Assembly: GCA_036265535.1 (NCBI GenBank)
Contig: DATAOV010000021.1
Location: 1 to 34,877 of the forward strand
Direction: 5' to 3'
Length of the DNA: 34,877 nt
Source of the DNA: AC-32 sp036265535
GTDB lineage: Bacteria > Actinomycetota > Thermoleophilia > Gaiellales > Gaiellaceae
The number at the start of each line of letters is the position of its first letter. The stretch's first letter is position 1. Made by a program: the position numbers and the translations under genes. The notes under the pieces are model-generated. The model was not told the origin of the DNA and ran no database searches. It saw only the letters and a list, made by a program, of their open reading frames with translations. Shown one piece after another: positions 16,371-23,510 of this stretch.

Positions 16371-16811
16371 GTGGATCAGCGCCTCAGTCTCGTGACGCTC
16401 GGAGTCTCGGACCTCGACCGGGCTCGTCGCTTCTACGAGGCGCTCGGCTGGACGACCGGCTGGGAGGAGGGCGAGGACGTCGTCTTCTTCCAGGCAGGCG
16501 GCATGATCCTCGCGCTCTGGGGACGCGACCAGTTGGCCGCCGACACCGGCGTCCGCGACAGCGGGCGCTGGGGCGGCGTCACGCTCGCGCACAACGTGCG
16601 CTCGCCGGAGGAGGTCGACCGCGTCATGGACGAGGCCGATCGCGCGGATGCCAGGATCACGCGACCGGCGGCCAAGACCTTCTGGGGCGGCTACGCGGGC
16701 GTGTTCGTCGATCCGGACGGTCACCCGTGGGAGATCCCCACAACCCGCACTGGGCGCTCGACGAAGACGGCTCCGTCCGGCTTTCTTGACGCCGTCCGGG
16801 GAGGCCGCTAG
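16371..16811 (+). CDS. VOC-superfamily (glyoxalase-like) protein with a 3' frameshift
   Basis: This is a small vicinal-oxygen-chelate fold protein: VTLGVSDLDRARRFYEALGW at the start, FFQAGGMILALWGR, GGVTLAHNVRS, and FVDPDGHPWEI near the end. Members bind metal or small molecules; the role here is unknown. After GHPWEI the current frame gives an atypical tail ending at TAG 16809-16811. The neighbouring frame from 16739 reads HNPHWALDEDGSVRLS and stops at TGA 16787-16789, which is the usual C-terminus of this subfamily. One base appears to be missing in the CCCCA run at 16737-16740. The present tail also runs through the lexA promoter, which the restored stop would avoid. The start is GTG 16371. 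Confidence 0.85.
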   Translation: MDQRLSLVTLGVSDLDRARRFYEALGWTTGWEEGEDVVFFQAGGMILALWGRDQLAADTGVRDSGRWGGVTLAHNVRSPEEVDRVMDEADRADARITRPAAKTFWGGYAGVFVDPDGHPWEIPTTRTGRSTKTAPSGFLDAVRGGR

Positions 16812-16814
16812 CCT
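16786..16814 (+). promoter_or_regulatory. lexA promoter
   Basis: The -35 TTGACG (16786-16791), a 17-nt spacer and the -10 TAGCCT (16809-16814) form a near-ideal sigma-70 promoter. The LexA box starts 6 nt after the -10, at the expected transcription start. Confidence 0.75.
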
Positions 16815-16820
16815 TTCGGG

Positions 16821-16836
16821 TCGAACATACGTTCGT
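16821..16836 (+). promoter_or_regulatory. LexA (SOS) box
   Basis: TCGAACATACGTTCGT fits the Gram-positive/actinobacterial SOS box TCGAAC-N4-GTTCGA, with only the last base off. It overlaps the likely transcription start of lexA, so LexA bound here would block its own synthesis. Confidence 0.85.
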
Positions 16837-16863
16837 TACCGCTCCCGACCCCGAGGTGGCTTG

Positions 16864-17487
16864 ATGCTGACAGGCCGACAGCAGGAGATCTGGAAGTTCT
16901 TGACCGACTACGTGGACGAGCACGGCTACCCGCCGACGGTGCGCGAGATCGGCGAGGCCGTCGGGCTCGCCTCGCCGAGCACGGTGCACGCGCACCTCGC
17001 GAACCTCGAGCGCGCGGGTCTGATCAAGCGCGACCCGACCAAGCCGCGGGCACTCGAGCTGCGCCGTGACCCCAAGTCCGACTCTTCCCGCGCCGAGGAC
17101 GTCCACCGGCTACCCCTCATGGGCGAGATCGCCGCCGGCGGGCCGCTGCTCGCCGAGCAGAACATCGAGGAATACCTCTCGGTGCCCGAGCCGCTTGCCC
17201 GCGGCGGCGAGGAGTTCCTGCTGCGGGTCAAGGGCGACTCGATGATCGACGCCGGGATCCTCGAGGGCGACATCGTGGTCGTGCGCCGCCAGCAGGACGC
17301 GCGGGACGGCGAGATCGTCGTCGCGCTTGCCGGCGCCGACGAGTTGGCCGACGAGGCCACCGTGAAGCGCTTCTTCCGGGAAAACGGCCGTGTGCGGCTC
17401 CAGCCGGAGAACCAGGCGCTCGAGCCGATCTACGCCGACCACGTCCAGATCCTGGGCAAGGTCACGGGGGTGTTCCGAACGCTGTGA
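16864..17487 (+). CDS. lexA: SOS repressor LexA
   Basis: This is a 207-residue LexA. The N-terminal winged helix contains TVREIGEAVGLASPSTVHAHL (recognition helix region 25-45). The self-cleavage site is Ala91-Gly92 in GEIAAGGP. The catalytic Ser126 is in KGDSMIDAG and Lys168 in TVKRFF. RecA* stimulates autoproteolysis after DNA damage, releasing SOS genes. ATG 16864 is preceded by GAGGTGG; a TTG one codon earlier is a weaker choice. It is autoregulated through the SOS box at 16821-16836. A zinc-ribbon gene overlaps its stop by 4 nt (GTGA), so that gene should be SOS-controlled too. Confidence 0.97.
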   Translation: MLTGRQQEIWKFLTDYVDEHGYPPTVREIGEAVGLASPSTVHAHLANLERAGLIKRDPTKPRALELRRDPKSDSSRAEDVHRLPLMGEIAAGGPLLAEQNIEEYLSVPEPLARGGEEFLLRVKGDSMIDAGILEGDIVVVRRQQDARDGEIVVALAGADELADEATVKRFFRENGRVRLQPENQALEPIYADHVQILGKVTGVFRTL

Positions 17488-17699
17488 GCGTCGCGCCGCT
17501 GAACCGGACGCTCGAGCAGGAGCTGAACGCGCTCCTGCGCGGAGCGAGCCTCGAGTGCCTCGCCTGCGGCGAGTTCGTCATGCAGCTCCCGCAGGGCGGC
17601 GTCTTCTGCCCCGAATGCGGAAGCGGGCTCGGCGCGGCGGTCGCCGCCGAGCCCGCTCAACCCGCCGGCCTGGGCCTCAGGGGCTCAGGTGAAAGATGA
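17484..17699 (+). CDS. Small zinc-ribbon protein coupled to lexA
   Basis: This 71-residue protein has two CxxC knuckles, Cys25-x2-Cys28 (ECLACG) and Cys42-x2-Cys45 (FCPECG), 13 residues apart: a compact zinc ribbon. The N-terminal 22 residues form a likely helix (NRTLEQELNALLRG). The start is GTG 17484 inside the lexA stop (GTGA overlap). The codons after Cys45 coincide with a 12-bp hairpin, and the encoded tail is Ala/Gly/Pro low complexity. No family is recognised. Co-expression with LexA suggests a role in, or reporting on, the DNA-damage response (inference). The 3' end overlaps the convergent gene by 23 nt. Confidence 0.75.
   Translation: MSVAPLNRTLEQELNALLRGASLECLACGEFVMQLPQGGVFCPECGSGLGAAVAAEPAQPAGLGLRGSGER
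17622..17657. terminator. Hairpin inside the zinc-ribbon gene tail
   Basis: AGCGGGCTCGGC (17622-17633) pairs perfectly with GCCGAGCCCGCT (17646-17657), with an inner GGCG/CGCC stem. It could terminate lexA-operon and convergent transcripts. No T-tract is present. Confidence 0.5.
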
Positions 17700-18168
17700 A
17701 GTCGAACTCGGTACCGCCGGCGCGGCTCTTCAGCTCCATCCAGCCTCGCGCGAAGCTGTAGGCACCGGTCCCGCCGGTGACGGCGAGCACGCTGTCCTTC
17801 GTGTCGTAGAACGGCCCTTCGACCGTGATCTGGCCTCGATCGAGGAACGTCGTCCAGACGCACTCCCAGGACTGGCCCACGACCATGCGGACGCAGTAGC
17901 CCTGATCGCTGCCGACCTTCGTCGAGTCGTTCTTGTCGAAGACGTCGTTCGTGAAGGTCAGCACGTCGCCCACGGAGTCGGCCGCGCCGTCCGCGTGGTT
18001 CGTCACGGCGTCCGTCGTGGCGTGCTCGACGACGTGAATCACCTTGCCGTGCCTGATCGGCGACCCGTCCTTGCCGTGCCCGGGGCCCCCTGAGCTCGCC
18101 GCAAGCGCGACGCCCGCGGCCGTCGCCACGGCTAGGACGAGAACGGAGAGCGGGACTAGTCGCTTCAT
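17677..18168 (-). CDS. Secreted allene-oxide-cyclase-barrel-like protein
   Basis: This 163-residue protein has a signal peptide (MKRLVPLSVLVLAVATAAGVALA). The mature domain resembles AOC/dirigent-type eight-stranded barrels: GDVLTFTNDVFD, QGYCVRMVVGQSWECVW (two Cys, possibly paired), GQITVEGPFYD, and LAVTGGTGAYSFARGWMEL near the C-terminus. The GGTGAY motif is typical of this barrel. In bacteria these domains occur in secreted proteins and natural-product loci; the function here is unknown. ATG 18168 has a strong ribosome-binding site (GAGGAGG). It is divergent from the RNase P RNA gene. Confidence 0.82.
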   Translation of the reverse strand: MKRLVPLSVLVLAVATAAGVALAASSGGPGHGKDGSPIRHGKVIHVVEHATTDAVTNHADGAADSVGDVLTFTNDVFDKNDSTKVGSDQGYCVRMVVGQSWECVWTTFLDRGQITVEGPFYDTKDSVLAVTGGTGAYSFARGWMELKSRAGGTEFDFIFHLSP

Positions 18169-18244
18169 TGTGCTCCTCCTCTCGTGGAGTTGTCGCGAGT
18201 GTCACACGAACGCCACGGGCCAGTCCACGGCGCCGGAACAGGGC

Positions 18245-18250
18245 TACACT
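18245..18250 (+). promoter_or_regulatory. -10 box of the RNase P RNA gene
   Basis: TACACT ends 7 nt before the first base of helix P1. The -35 region (about 18222) is a poor match. Confidence 0.5.
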
Positions 18251-18257
18251 GGTCGGT

Positions 18258-18575
<318 letters not shown>

Positions 18576-18579
18576 TACG

Positions 18580-18607
18580 GAGAGCCCCCGCACACGCGGG
18601 GGCTCTC
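18580..18607 (+). terminator. Terminator after the RNase P RNA gene
   Basis: GAGAGCCCCCGC (18580-18591) pairs with GCGGGGGCTCTC (18596-18607) on an ACAC loop, a perfect 12-bp stem, followed by TATTT. It also touches the 3' end of the convergent reductase gene. Confidence 0.85.
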
Positions 18608-19185
18608 TATTTGCGGTTCCGGTCGCGCTCGTAGGTGAGGACGAGCACACCGTCCGGGCCGACGGGCCTCGACTCGGTCAGCTTCCAGTCCTTTCGTTCG
18701 TCCATCTCGCCGAACAGGCGCCGACCCGTGCCGAGCGCGACGGGGAAGACCATCAGGTTCAGCTGGTCGACCAGGTCGCTTTCTAGCAGCGCCCCCACCA
18801 GCCGTAGGCTGCCCGGCACCTGGATGACCCCGCCCAGCTCCTCCTTGAGCTTCGCCGCCTCCTTGGCCGCGTCGCCTTTGAGAACGGTCGTGTTGTTCCA
18901 CTCCGGGTTTTCGAGCGTCGAGGAGACCACGTACTTGGGCATCGTGTTGAACTTGTCCGCGAACTCACCGTCGCGCGAAGGCCAGGCGCCGGCGAAGCTC
19001 TCGTAGGTGATCCGGCCGATGAGGAGCGCGTCGGCCTCCATCGTCTCGTCGAGCTTGAACTGGTTGCCGTCGTCACCGCGGTCAAACTCGAACGTCCAGC
19101 CGGGGTACTTGAAGTCCTCGCCCCCAGGCGCCTGCATGACGCCGTCGAGCGAGACGAACTCGGTTACCACGATCTTGGCCATCAT
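18607..19185 (-). CDS. Dihydrofolate-reductase-family protein (RibD C-terminal type)
   Basis: This 192-residue protein is of the RibD-C/DHFR-like fold. The segments MAKIVVTEFVSLDGVMQAPGG, DALLIGRITYESFAGAWP, and VDQLNLMVFPVALGTGRRLF match small deaminase-reductase family proteins often annotated as YwjB-like. A pyridine-nucleotide-dependent reductase role is likely, with unknown substrate; it is unlikely to be the housekeeping DHFR. The usual VHGSG nucleotide loop appears as VPGSLRLVGAL. It starts at ATG 19185 (or the next ATG), with GGAAGGAG upstream. Its last codons lie in the terminator that follows the RNase P RNA gene. Confidence 0.85.
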   Translation of the reverse strand: MMAKIVVTEFVSLDGVMQAPGGEDFKYPGWTFEFDRGDDGNQFKLDETMEADALLIGRITYESFAGAWPSRDGEFADKFNTMPKYVVSSTLENPEWNNTTVLKGDAAKEAAKLKEELGGVIQVPGSLRLVGALLESDLVDQLNLMVFPVALGTGRRLFGEMDERKDWKLTESRPVGPDGVLVLTYERDRNRK

Positions 19186-19429
19186 CCGCTCCTTCCCGAT
19201 TGTCGCTGCCTAGGACCGGCTCGCGGCCCGGAACTCATCGCTTCAGCGATATCCGACGAGGTCGACGACCGCCCGGCGCTGCGCGTGGCCCCGCGACGAG
19301 CGCGACCTTGCCGTCAAGTGGGCGTGGTTCGCGTACGGAAGCACCTATTTGCAGCATCATGCCCCCTGATCGAACTGGTGCGCCGATAGCCTGTGGGCGC
19401 CCAGAGATACCTATTCGGGAGGGGTTCAC

Positions 19430-20389
19430 GTGCATAAGCGCTGGAACGTCCTCGTCGTCGCCCTCGGCATCGCGGCTCTGGCTTCTGGCTCGGCCGCCCT
19501 CGCCGACCACGGCGGCGGGAAGCACGGTAAGCACGGGAAGCATGGAGGCTCGACCAAGGTCTTCACGCTCGACCCGTCGACCCACGGCAACCCCGAAGGG
19601 GTCGCCACGAGGGGTGGGGGGAAAGTCTTCTTCGTCGGCGCGATCGGCGACGGCACCATCTACCGCGGCACGGTCGGAAGCCCGACCGTGACCGAGTTCA
19701 TCCTCGGTGCGGCCGGCAAGTCGGCCGTCGGCATGAAGATCAGGGGCGGCAAGCTCTACGTCGCCGGAGGCATGACCGGGAAGATCTACGTCTATAGCCT
19801 GCGGACGAAGGAGCTCCTGGCCACGTTCGACACAGGCCCAGGAGGGTTCCTGAACGACCTCGTCGTAACCGGAAAGGGCGTCTTCGTGACGGACTCGTTC
19901 CGTCCGACGCTCTGGCGTGTGACCAACGCGCAGGTGCGTGCGGGCTCGGGAACGCCTCAGGCAATCCCGGTCGGCCCGGAAATCGCCTATGCGAGCGGTT
20001 TCAACCTAAACGGGATCGTGGCCCGCGGCCACAAACTCATCGTCGTGCAGTCGAACACCGGGAAGCTCTTCAGCATCGTGGTCAAGAAGGGCGCCACCAC
20101 TCGTGAGATCGACGAAATCGCGTCCGACCCGGTCGTCGGCGGTGACGGGATGCTGCTCGACCGCGGCCGCCTGATAGTCGTCCGTGGCTCACCTGCGGCG
20201 TTGCTGTTCCTGAAGCTGGAGGACCACGCGTCGAGCGCCAAGCTGGTGGCGACGCAGACCGACTCGACCCTTCGCGGGCCTTCGACGGTCGCGCGCGCAC
20301 GGCACCTGTACCTCGTGGTCAACGCCGACTTCGCTACGAGCACGACGCCGTTCACCGTCTCGGGCCTGCCCCGCGGCGAGAAGCACTAG
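19430..20389 (+). CDS. Secreted beta-propeller-like protein (SMP-30/gluconolactonase-like)
   Basis: This is a 319-residue exported protein. The signal peptide is residues 1-26 (MHKRWNVLVVALGIAALASG, cleavage near AALA-D). A His/Gly/Lys tract follows (HGGGKHGKHGKHGG, 27-40) and may bind metal. The rest shows repeated four-strand units typical of six-bladed propellers: GNPEGVATRGGGKVFFVG, GMKIRGGKLYVAGG, LNDLVVTGKGVFVTDS, and LNGIVARGHKLIVVQS. It may bind a sugar or lactone ligand; catalytic residues were not identified. The start is GTG 19430. The 244-bp gap before it (19186-19429) holds no gene that I can support. Confidence 0.8.
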   Translation: MHKRWNVLVVALGIAALASGSAALADHGGGKHGKHGKHGGSTKVFTLDPSTHGNPEGVATRGGGKVFFVGAIGDGTIYRGTVGSPTVTEFILGAAGKSAVGMKIRGGKLYVAGGMTGKIYVYSLRTKELLATFDTGPGGFLNDLVVTGKGVFVTDSFRPTLWRVTNAQVRAGSGTPQAIPVGPEIAYASGFNLNGIVARGHKLIVVQSNTGKLFSIVVKKGATTREIDEIASDPVVGGDGMLLDRGRLIVVRGSPAALLFLKLEDHASSAKLVATQTDSTLRGPSTVARARHLYLVVNADFATSTTPFTVSGLPRGEKH

Positions 20390-20426
20390 CCGACGGGAGC
20401 GCGGCCGGCGCCGCCGGCCGCGCTTC

Positions 20427-21809
20427 CTACGCGCGCAGCACGACCTCGAGCGCCGTCCCGCGCCCGGGGGCGGAGACAAGCCGGAAGCCGCCGCCGATCG
20501 AGGCCGCACGGGCGCGCATGTTCTTCAGGCCCTGACCGGCGGCGATCTCGTCCTCGTCGAATCCCGAGCCGTCGTCCACGACGGTCACGAACCGCTCGCC
20601 TGCGCGCTCGGCGATCCGTACTCGGGCCAGGTGCGCGCCCGCGTGCTTGCGCGCGTTCGCGAGCCCCTCCTGAACGATCCGGAAGACCTCGATCTGCTCG
20701 TCGGGCGCGAGCCTGATCCCGTCCTGGATCTCGAGGTCGACCTCGAGCCCGCCATCGGCGGTGAGGAAGTCCACGTAGCGGCGCAGGGCGGAGTCGAACG
20801 GTGCTGAGCCGCCGGCCGAGGAGAGCGCGAGGACCGCGAACCGGGCCTCCTGCTGCGCTGCGGCCGCAGCCTCCTTCAGCTGGGTCAGAGTCTTCGCCAG
20901 ATCGGCACCGTTCTCGAGCATGGTCGCATGAGTCGAGACCGCGAACAGGTACTGGGCGAGGCCGTCGTGGATCTCGCGCGCGACGCGTGCGCGCTCCTCG
21001 GCAACGGCCCGTCCGAACTCGGCGAAGCGGATCGCCCGCCAGACGCCGACGAGCAGGACGCTGTACGAGAGCAGGCGCAGGAAGTCGCCCTGGGAGACGT
21101 AGCTGCTCGAGAGCAGCGGCGTGAACACGTAGTGGAGCTCCGCGAAGAGCGCGAGGGTGGCGCCGAGGCAGAGCCAGCGGTCGAGGTCGTTCCCGCGCGA
21201 GCGGAAGCGGAGGCCGAAGCCGACCATCGCGATCAGCGAGAGCAGCGCTTGGGCCGCCAGCGATGCCATCAGCAACGGTGGCTGCTCGTCGCCGCTCCCA
21301 CCCGTGAGCTGCGGCAGCGAGACGCCGAACCGGTGCGCGACGATCCACGCGAGGGTCAGGACGATCGCAACCGCCACGAGCATCTCGGCGATGGCCCGGC
21401 CGCGGGCGCTCGTGCGTCGCCTCGAGAACGGTGCCGCCGCGATCAGGCTGGTGGCGAACAGGCGCCCGCCGATCCCGGCCCAGGCCTCTGTGTGGTGCAG
21501 TGGCTCGTTTCCGAGCACGGGCGCGATCGAGAAGGCGAGCGTCGCGGCCGCGACGGCGCTGAAGCCGCCGCAGAGGAGCAGGTCGAGCCGCCTGCCGTCG
21601 ACCGAGAAGCGAATCCCGGCGAGCACGGCGACGATCCCGGCGGCGAGCATGACCGCGGTGTCCAGCACGAGGCGGACGTGGGGGAGCGAGTAGGTGCTGC
21701 GCAGGCTCGGGTAGGCGACGAAGAGCATCAGGGCAGCGCCCAGCAGCCCGACCAGGAGCACCTCTCCCCAGAGCCAGGCCTGATAGTCGTCTTGCTCTTC
21801 GTGCCGCAT
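20427..21809 (-). CDS. Sensor histidine kinase (NarL-partner type, HisKA_3)
   Basis: This is a 460-residue membrane kinase. About seven to eight hydrophobic segments fill residues 14-260 and serve as the sensor. The dimerisation/phosphoacceptor helix is AREIHDGLAQYLFAV with His281. The ATPase domain has the N box EGLANARKHA (Asn385), DDGSGFD (G1, 412-418) and GQGLKNMRARA (G2). This HisKA_3 subclass pairs with LuxR/NarL-type regulators, and such a gene is divergent next door. ATG 21809 was chosen because it opens the first membrane segment; longer reading upstream is antisense to the regulator. The signal sensed is unknown. Confidence 0.92.
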   Translation of the reverse strand: MRHEEQDDYQAWLWGEVLLVGLLGAALMLFVAYPSLRSTYSLPHVRLVLDTAVMLAAGIVAVLAGIRFSVDGRRLDLLLCGGFSAVAAATLAFSIAPVLGNEPLHHTEAWAGIGGRLFATSLIAAAPFSRRRTSARGRAIAEMLVAVAIVLTLAWIVAHRFGVSLPQLTGGSGDEQPPLLMASLAAQALLSLIAMVGFGLRFRSRGNDLDRWLCLGATLALFAELHYVFTPLLSSSYVSQGDFLRLLSYSVLLVGVWRAIRFAEFGRAVAEERARVAREIHDGLAQYLFAVSTHATMLENGADLAKTLTQLKEAAAAAQQEARFAVLALSSAGGSAPFDSALRRYVDFLTADGGLEVDLEIQDGIRLAPDEQIEVFRIVQEGLANARKHAGAHLARVRIAERAGERFVTVVDDGSGFDEDEIAAGQGLKNMRARAASIGGGFRLVSAPGRGTALEVVLRA

Positions 21810-21852
21810 GAAAACCCTTGTCGGCAGACGGCGCGCTGCCGATAAGCGCTCC

Positions 21853-22494
21853 ATGCGGATTCTGCTCGTGGACGACCACCCGATCACGCGCGAGGCACTG
21901 AGCGCACTGCTGTCCCAGCACGGCTTCGACGTCGTCGGCGAGGCGGCCGACGGCGCCGAGGCGATCGAGCTCGCCCGCCGGTACCGGCCCGAGCTCGTGT
22001 TGCTCGACCTCTCGATGCCGGGGATGGACGGGCTCGAGGCGCTGCCGCGCCTGCGGGAGGCCGCCCCGGAGACAGAGGTCGTCGTCCTCACCGCGTCCGA
22101 CACCGAGGAGAACCTCCTCGCAGCGATTCGCGGGGGCGCCGCCGGCTACCTGCTGAAGAGCGAGCCGCCCGAGCGGATCGCGGGGTTCCTTCGCGGTGTG
22201 GGCCACGGTGAGGCGGCCCTCTCGGGCGAGGTCGCCCGGCGACTGCTTGAGCAGGTGCGTGAGGGCGGAGCCGGCCGCGGGGTCCCGGAAGAGATCGCCG
22301 CCGCGCTGAGCGCCCGCGAGCTCGAGGTGCTCCTCCTCCTCGACGAGCACCTGGGCACCGACGAGATCGCAGCCCGGCTCTACATCTCCGAGCACACGGT
22401 CCGCTCCCATGTGAAGAGCCTGCTACGCAAGCTCGGCGTTTCCTCGCGCCGGGAGGCGCTGGACGCCCTCGCGACCGCCCGCCGCGCCGCGTAA
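21853..22494 (+). CDS. NarL/FixJ-family response regulator
   Basis: This is a 213-residue DNA-binding regulator. The receiver has Asp7-Asp8, phosphoacceptor Asp52 (LLDLSMPGMDG), Thr80 and Lys102. The LuxR-type HTH spans about 150-205 (LSARELEVLLLLDEHLGTDE, then IAARLYISEHTVRSHVKSLL). It is divergent from its likely partner kinase. ATG 21853 (MRILLVDDHP) fits the family; ATG 21808 adds 15 Arg-rich residues and would overlap the kinase start codon, leaving no promoter room. Target genes are unknown. Confidence 0.93.
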   Translation: MRILLVDDHPITREALSALLSQHGFDVVGEAADGAEAIELARRYRPELVLLDLSMPGMDGLEALPRLREAAPETEVVVLTASDTEENLLAAIRGGAAGYLLKSEPPERIAGFLRGVGHGEAALSGEVARRLLEQVREGGAGRGVPEEIAAALSARELEVLLLLDEHLGTDEIAARLYISEHTVRSHVKSLLRKLGVSSRREALDALATARRAA

Positions 22495-22528
22495 TTCACC
22501 CACCGTGGGGGATGGGATTCACCCACGG
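22494..22528 (+). repeat. Direct repeat ATTCACCCAC x2 with a 7-bp hairpin
   Basis: ATTCACCCAC occurs at 22494-22503 and 22517-22526. CCGTGGG (22503-22509) can pair with CCCACGG (22522-22528). It sits right after the regulator stop, so a weak terminator is more likely than an operator. Confidence 0.4.
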
Positions 22529-22610
22529 GTTGCGACGACTTCGGCCGATACTTCGTACGACACCACCTTGACGGGTGTCGGAGCGCGGTGGCTCTGTGCT
22601 TCCTCGGCAG

Positions 22611-22638
22611 ACGGCCGGCCCTCGGACGGGCCGGCCGT
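22611..22638. terminator. Perfect 11-bp hairpin between convergent genes
   Basis: ACGGCCGGCCC (22611-22621) pairs with GGGCCGGCCGT (22628-22638) on a 6-nt loop. It lies 2 bp beyond the deacetylase stop, between the regulator and deacetylase genes. It is probably a bidirectional terminator. Confidence 0.7.
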
Positions 22639-22640
22639 TG

Positions 22641-23486
22641 TCATGTCGCGAACCCTTCGCGTGCCGCGCCGACAAGCGTCGGCAGCGTTCTCGAGTCGTA
22701 GCCGCCTTCGAGCACGGCGGCCACCCGCGGGCCGAGCCCTGCCGAGCGCCGGGCCAGCTCCCGGAAACCGTCGGCGGTGACGAGCATGCCCGCGAGTGGG
22801 TCGTCCACGTGCGCGTCGAATCCCGCCGATACGAGCACGAGCTCGGGCTCGAAGGCGCGCACCGCGGGCGCAACGACGTCCTCGAAGGCGCGCAGGTATT
22901 CCTCGTCGCCGGAGCCGCCCGGAAGGGGCACGTTGATCGTCGTCGCGTTCCCGTCGCCCGGGCCGCCGCTGCCGGGGTAGAACGGCCACTGGTGCATCGA
23001 AGCGAACAGGACCGAGGTGTCGTCCCAGAAGAGGTCTTGGGTCCCGTTGCCATGGTGGACGTCCCAGTCGACGATCGCCACGCGCTCGAGCCCCAACTCC
23101 GCCTGCGCGTAGCGCGCGGCGACGGCGGCGTTGTCGATCAGGCAGAAGCCCATCGCTCGAGCCGCGAGCGCGTGGTGCCCCGGCGGTCGCACGAGCGCGA
23201 AGCCTTCGCGGTCGACCGCCGCGAGCGTGCAACCGGCCGAGAGCAGCGCCGCCTCGTAGCTCGTCTCGGAGGCGACCGTGTCGGGATCGAGCAACGTTGG
23301 CACCTGGATCGCCTGAAGCCGGTCGAGGTACTCGGGTGCGTGGCAGCGCTCTACTTGTTTACGCGAGGCCGGCGCACCCTCGAAGAACTCGAACTCGTCG
23401 AAGAGGGACAGGAGCCGCGCTCGACTCTCGACGTGCGGCTCGGTCGGATGCAGCTCCGCGAGCGACGGGTGACTTACGAAGTCGAT
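22641..23486 (-). CDS. Histone-deacetylase/acetoin-utilisation-family deacetylase, apparent ATC start
   Basis: This is a zinc-dependent deacetylase of the arginase/HDAC fold. With ATC 23486 as codon 1 the protein has 281 residues. The family N-terminus is present (DFVSHPSLAELHPTEPHVES, then VERCHAPEYLDRL). The active-site motifs follow: RPPGHH (His104-His105), DWDVHHGNGT (Asp142, His144-His145) and SAGFDAH (Asp224). The first in-frame ATG/GTG/TTG is GTG 23303, which would delete the 61 N-terminal residues. Back to the exonuclease stop TAG (23511-23513) the frame is open and contains no standard start. A GGAGG (23492-23496) sits 5 nt before the ATC. It is the last gene of the PlsC-exonuclease operon. 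Confidence 0.8.
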   Translation of the reverse strand: MDFVSHPSLAELHPTEPHVESRARLLSLFDEFEFFEGAPASRKQVERCHAPEYLDRLQAIQVPTLLDPDTVASETSYEAALLSAGCTLAAVDREGFALVRPPGHHALAARAMGFCLIDNAAVAARYAQAELGLERVAIVDWDVHHGNGTQDLFWDDTSVLFASMHQWPFYPGSGGPGDGNATTINVPLPGGSGDEEYLRAFEDVVAPAVRAFEPELVLVSAGFDAHVDDPLAGMLVTADGFRELARRSAGLGPRVAAVLEGGYDSRTLPTLVGAAREGFAT

Positions 23487-23510
23487 GTGCGCCTCCGTAC
23501 GGCCGGCCGC

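Noticed and set aside
15755..16789. 344-codon plus-strand ORF
   Set aside because: Mostly antisense to the small secreted protein. Only its last 16 codons matter, as the restored end of the VOC gene.
19200..19691. 163-codon plus-strand ORF at the start of the propeller gene
   Set aside because: Out-of-frame with the propeller gene and Arg/Pro/Ser-rich, with no start signal.
20386..22410. 674-codon minus-strand ORF across the kinase and regulator
   Set aside because: Composition is typical of a frame-shadow; the kinase and regulator frames carry all motifs.
22494..22526. ATTCACCCAC repeats as a CRISPR or operator
   Set aside because: Only two copies, 23 bp apart, at the 3' end of the regulator gene between convergent genes; a weak terminator is simpler.
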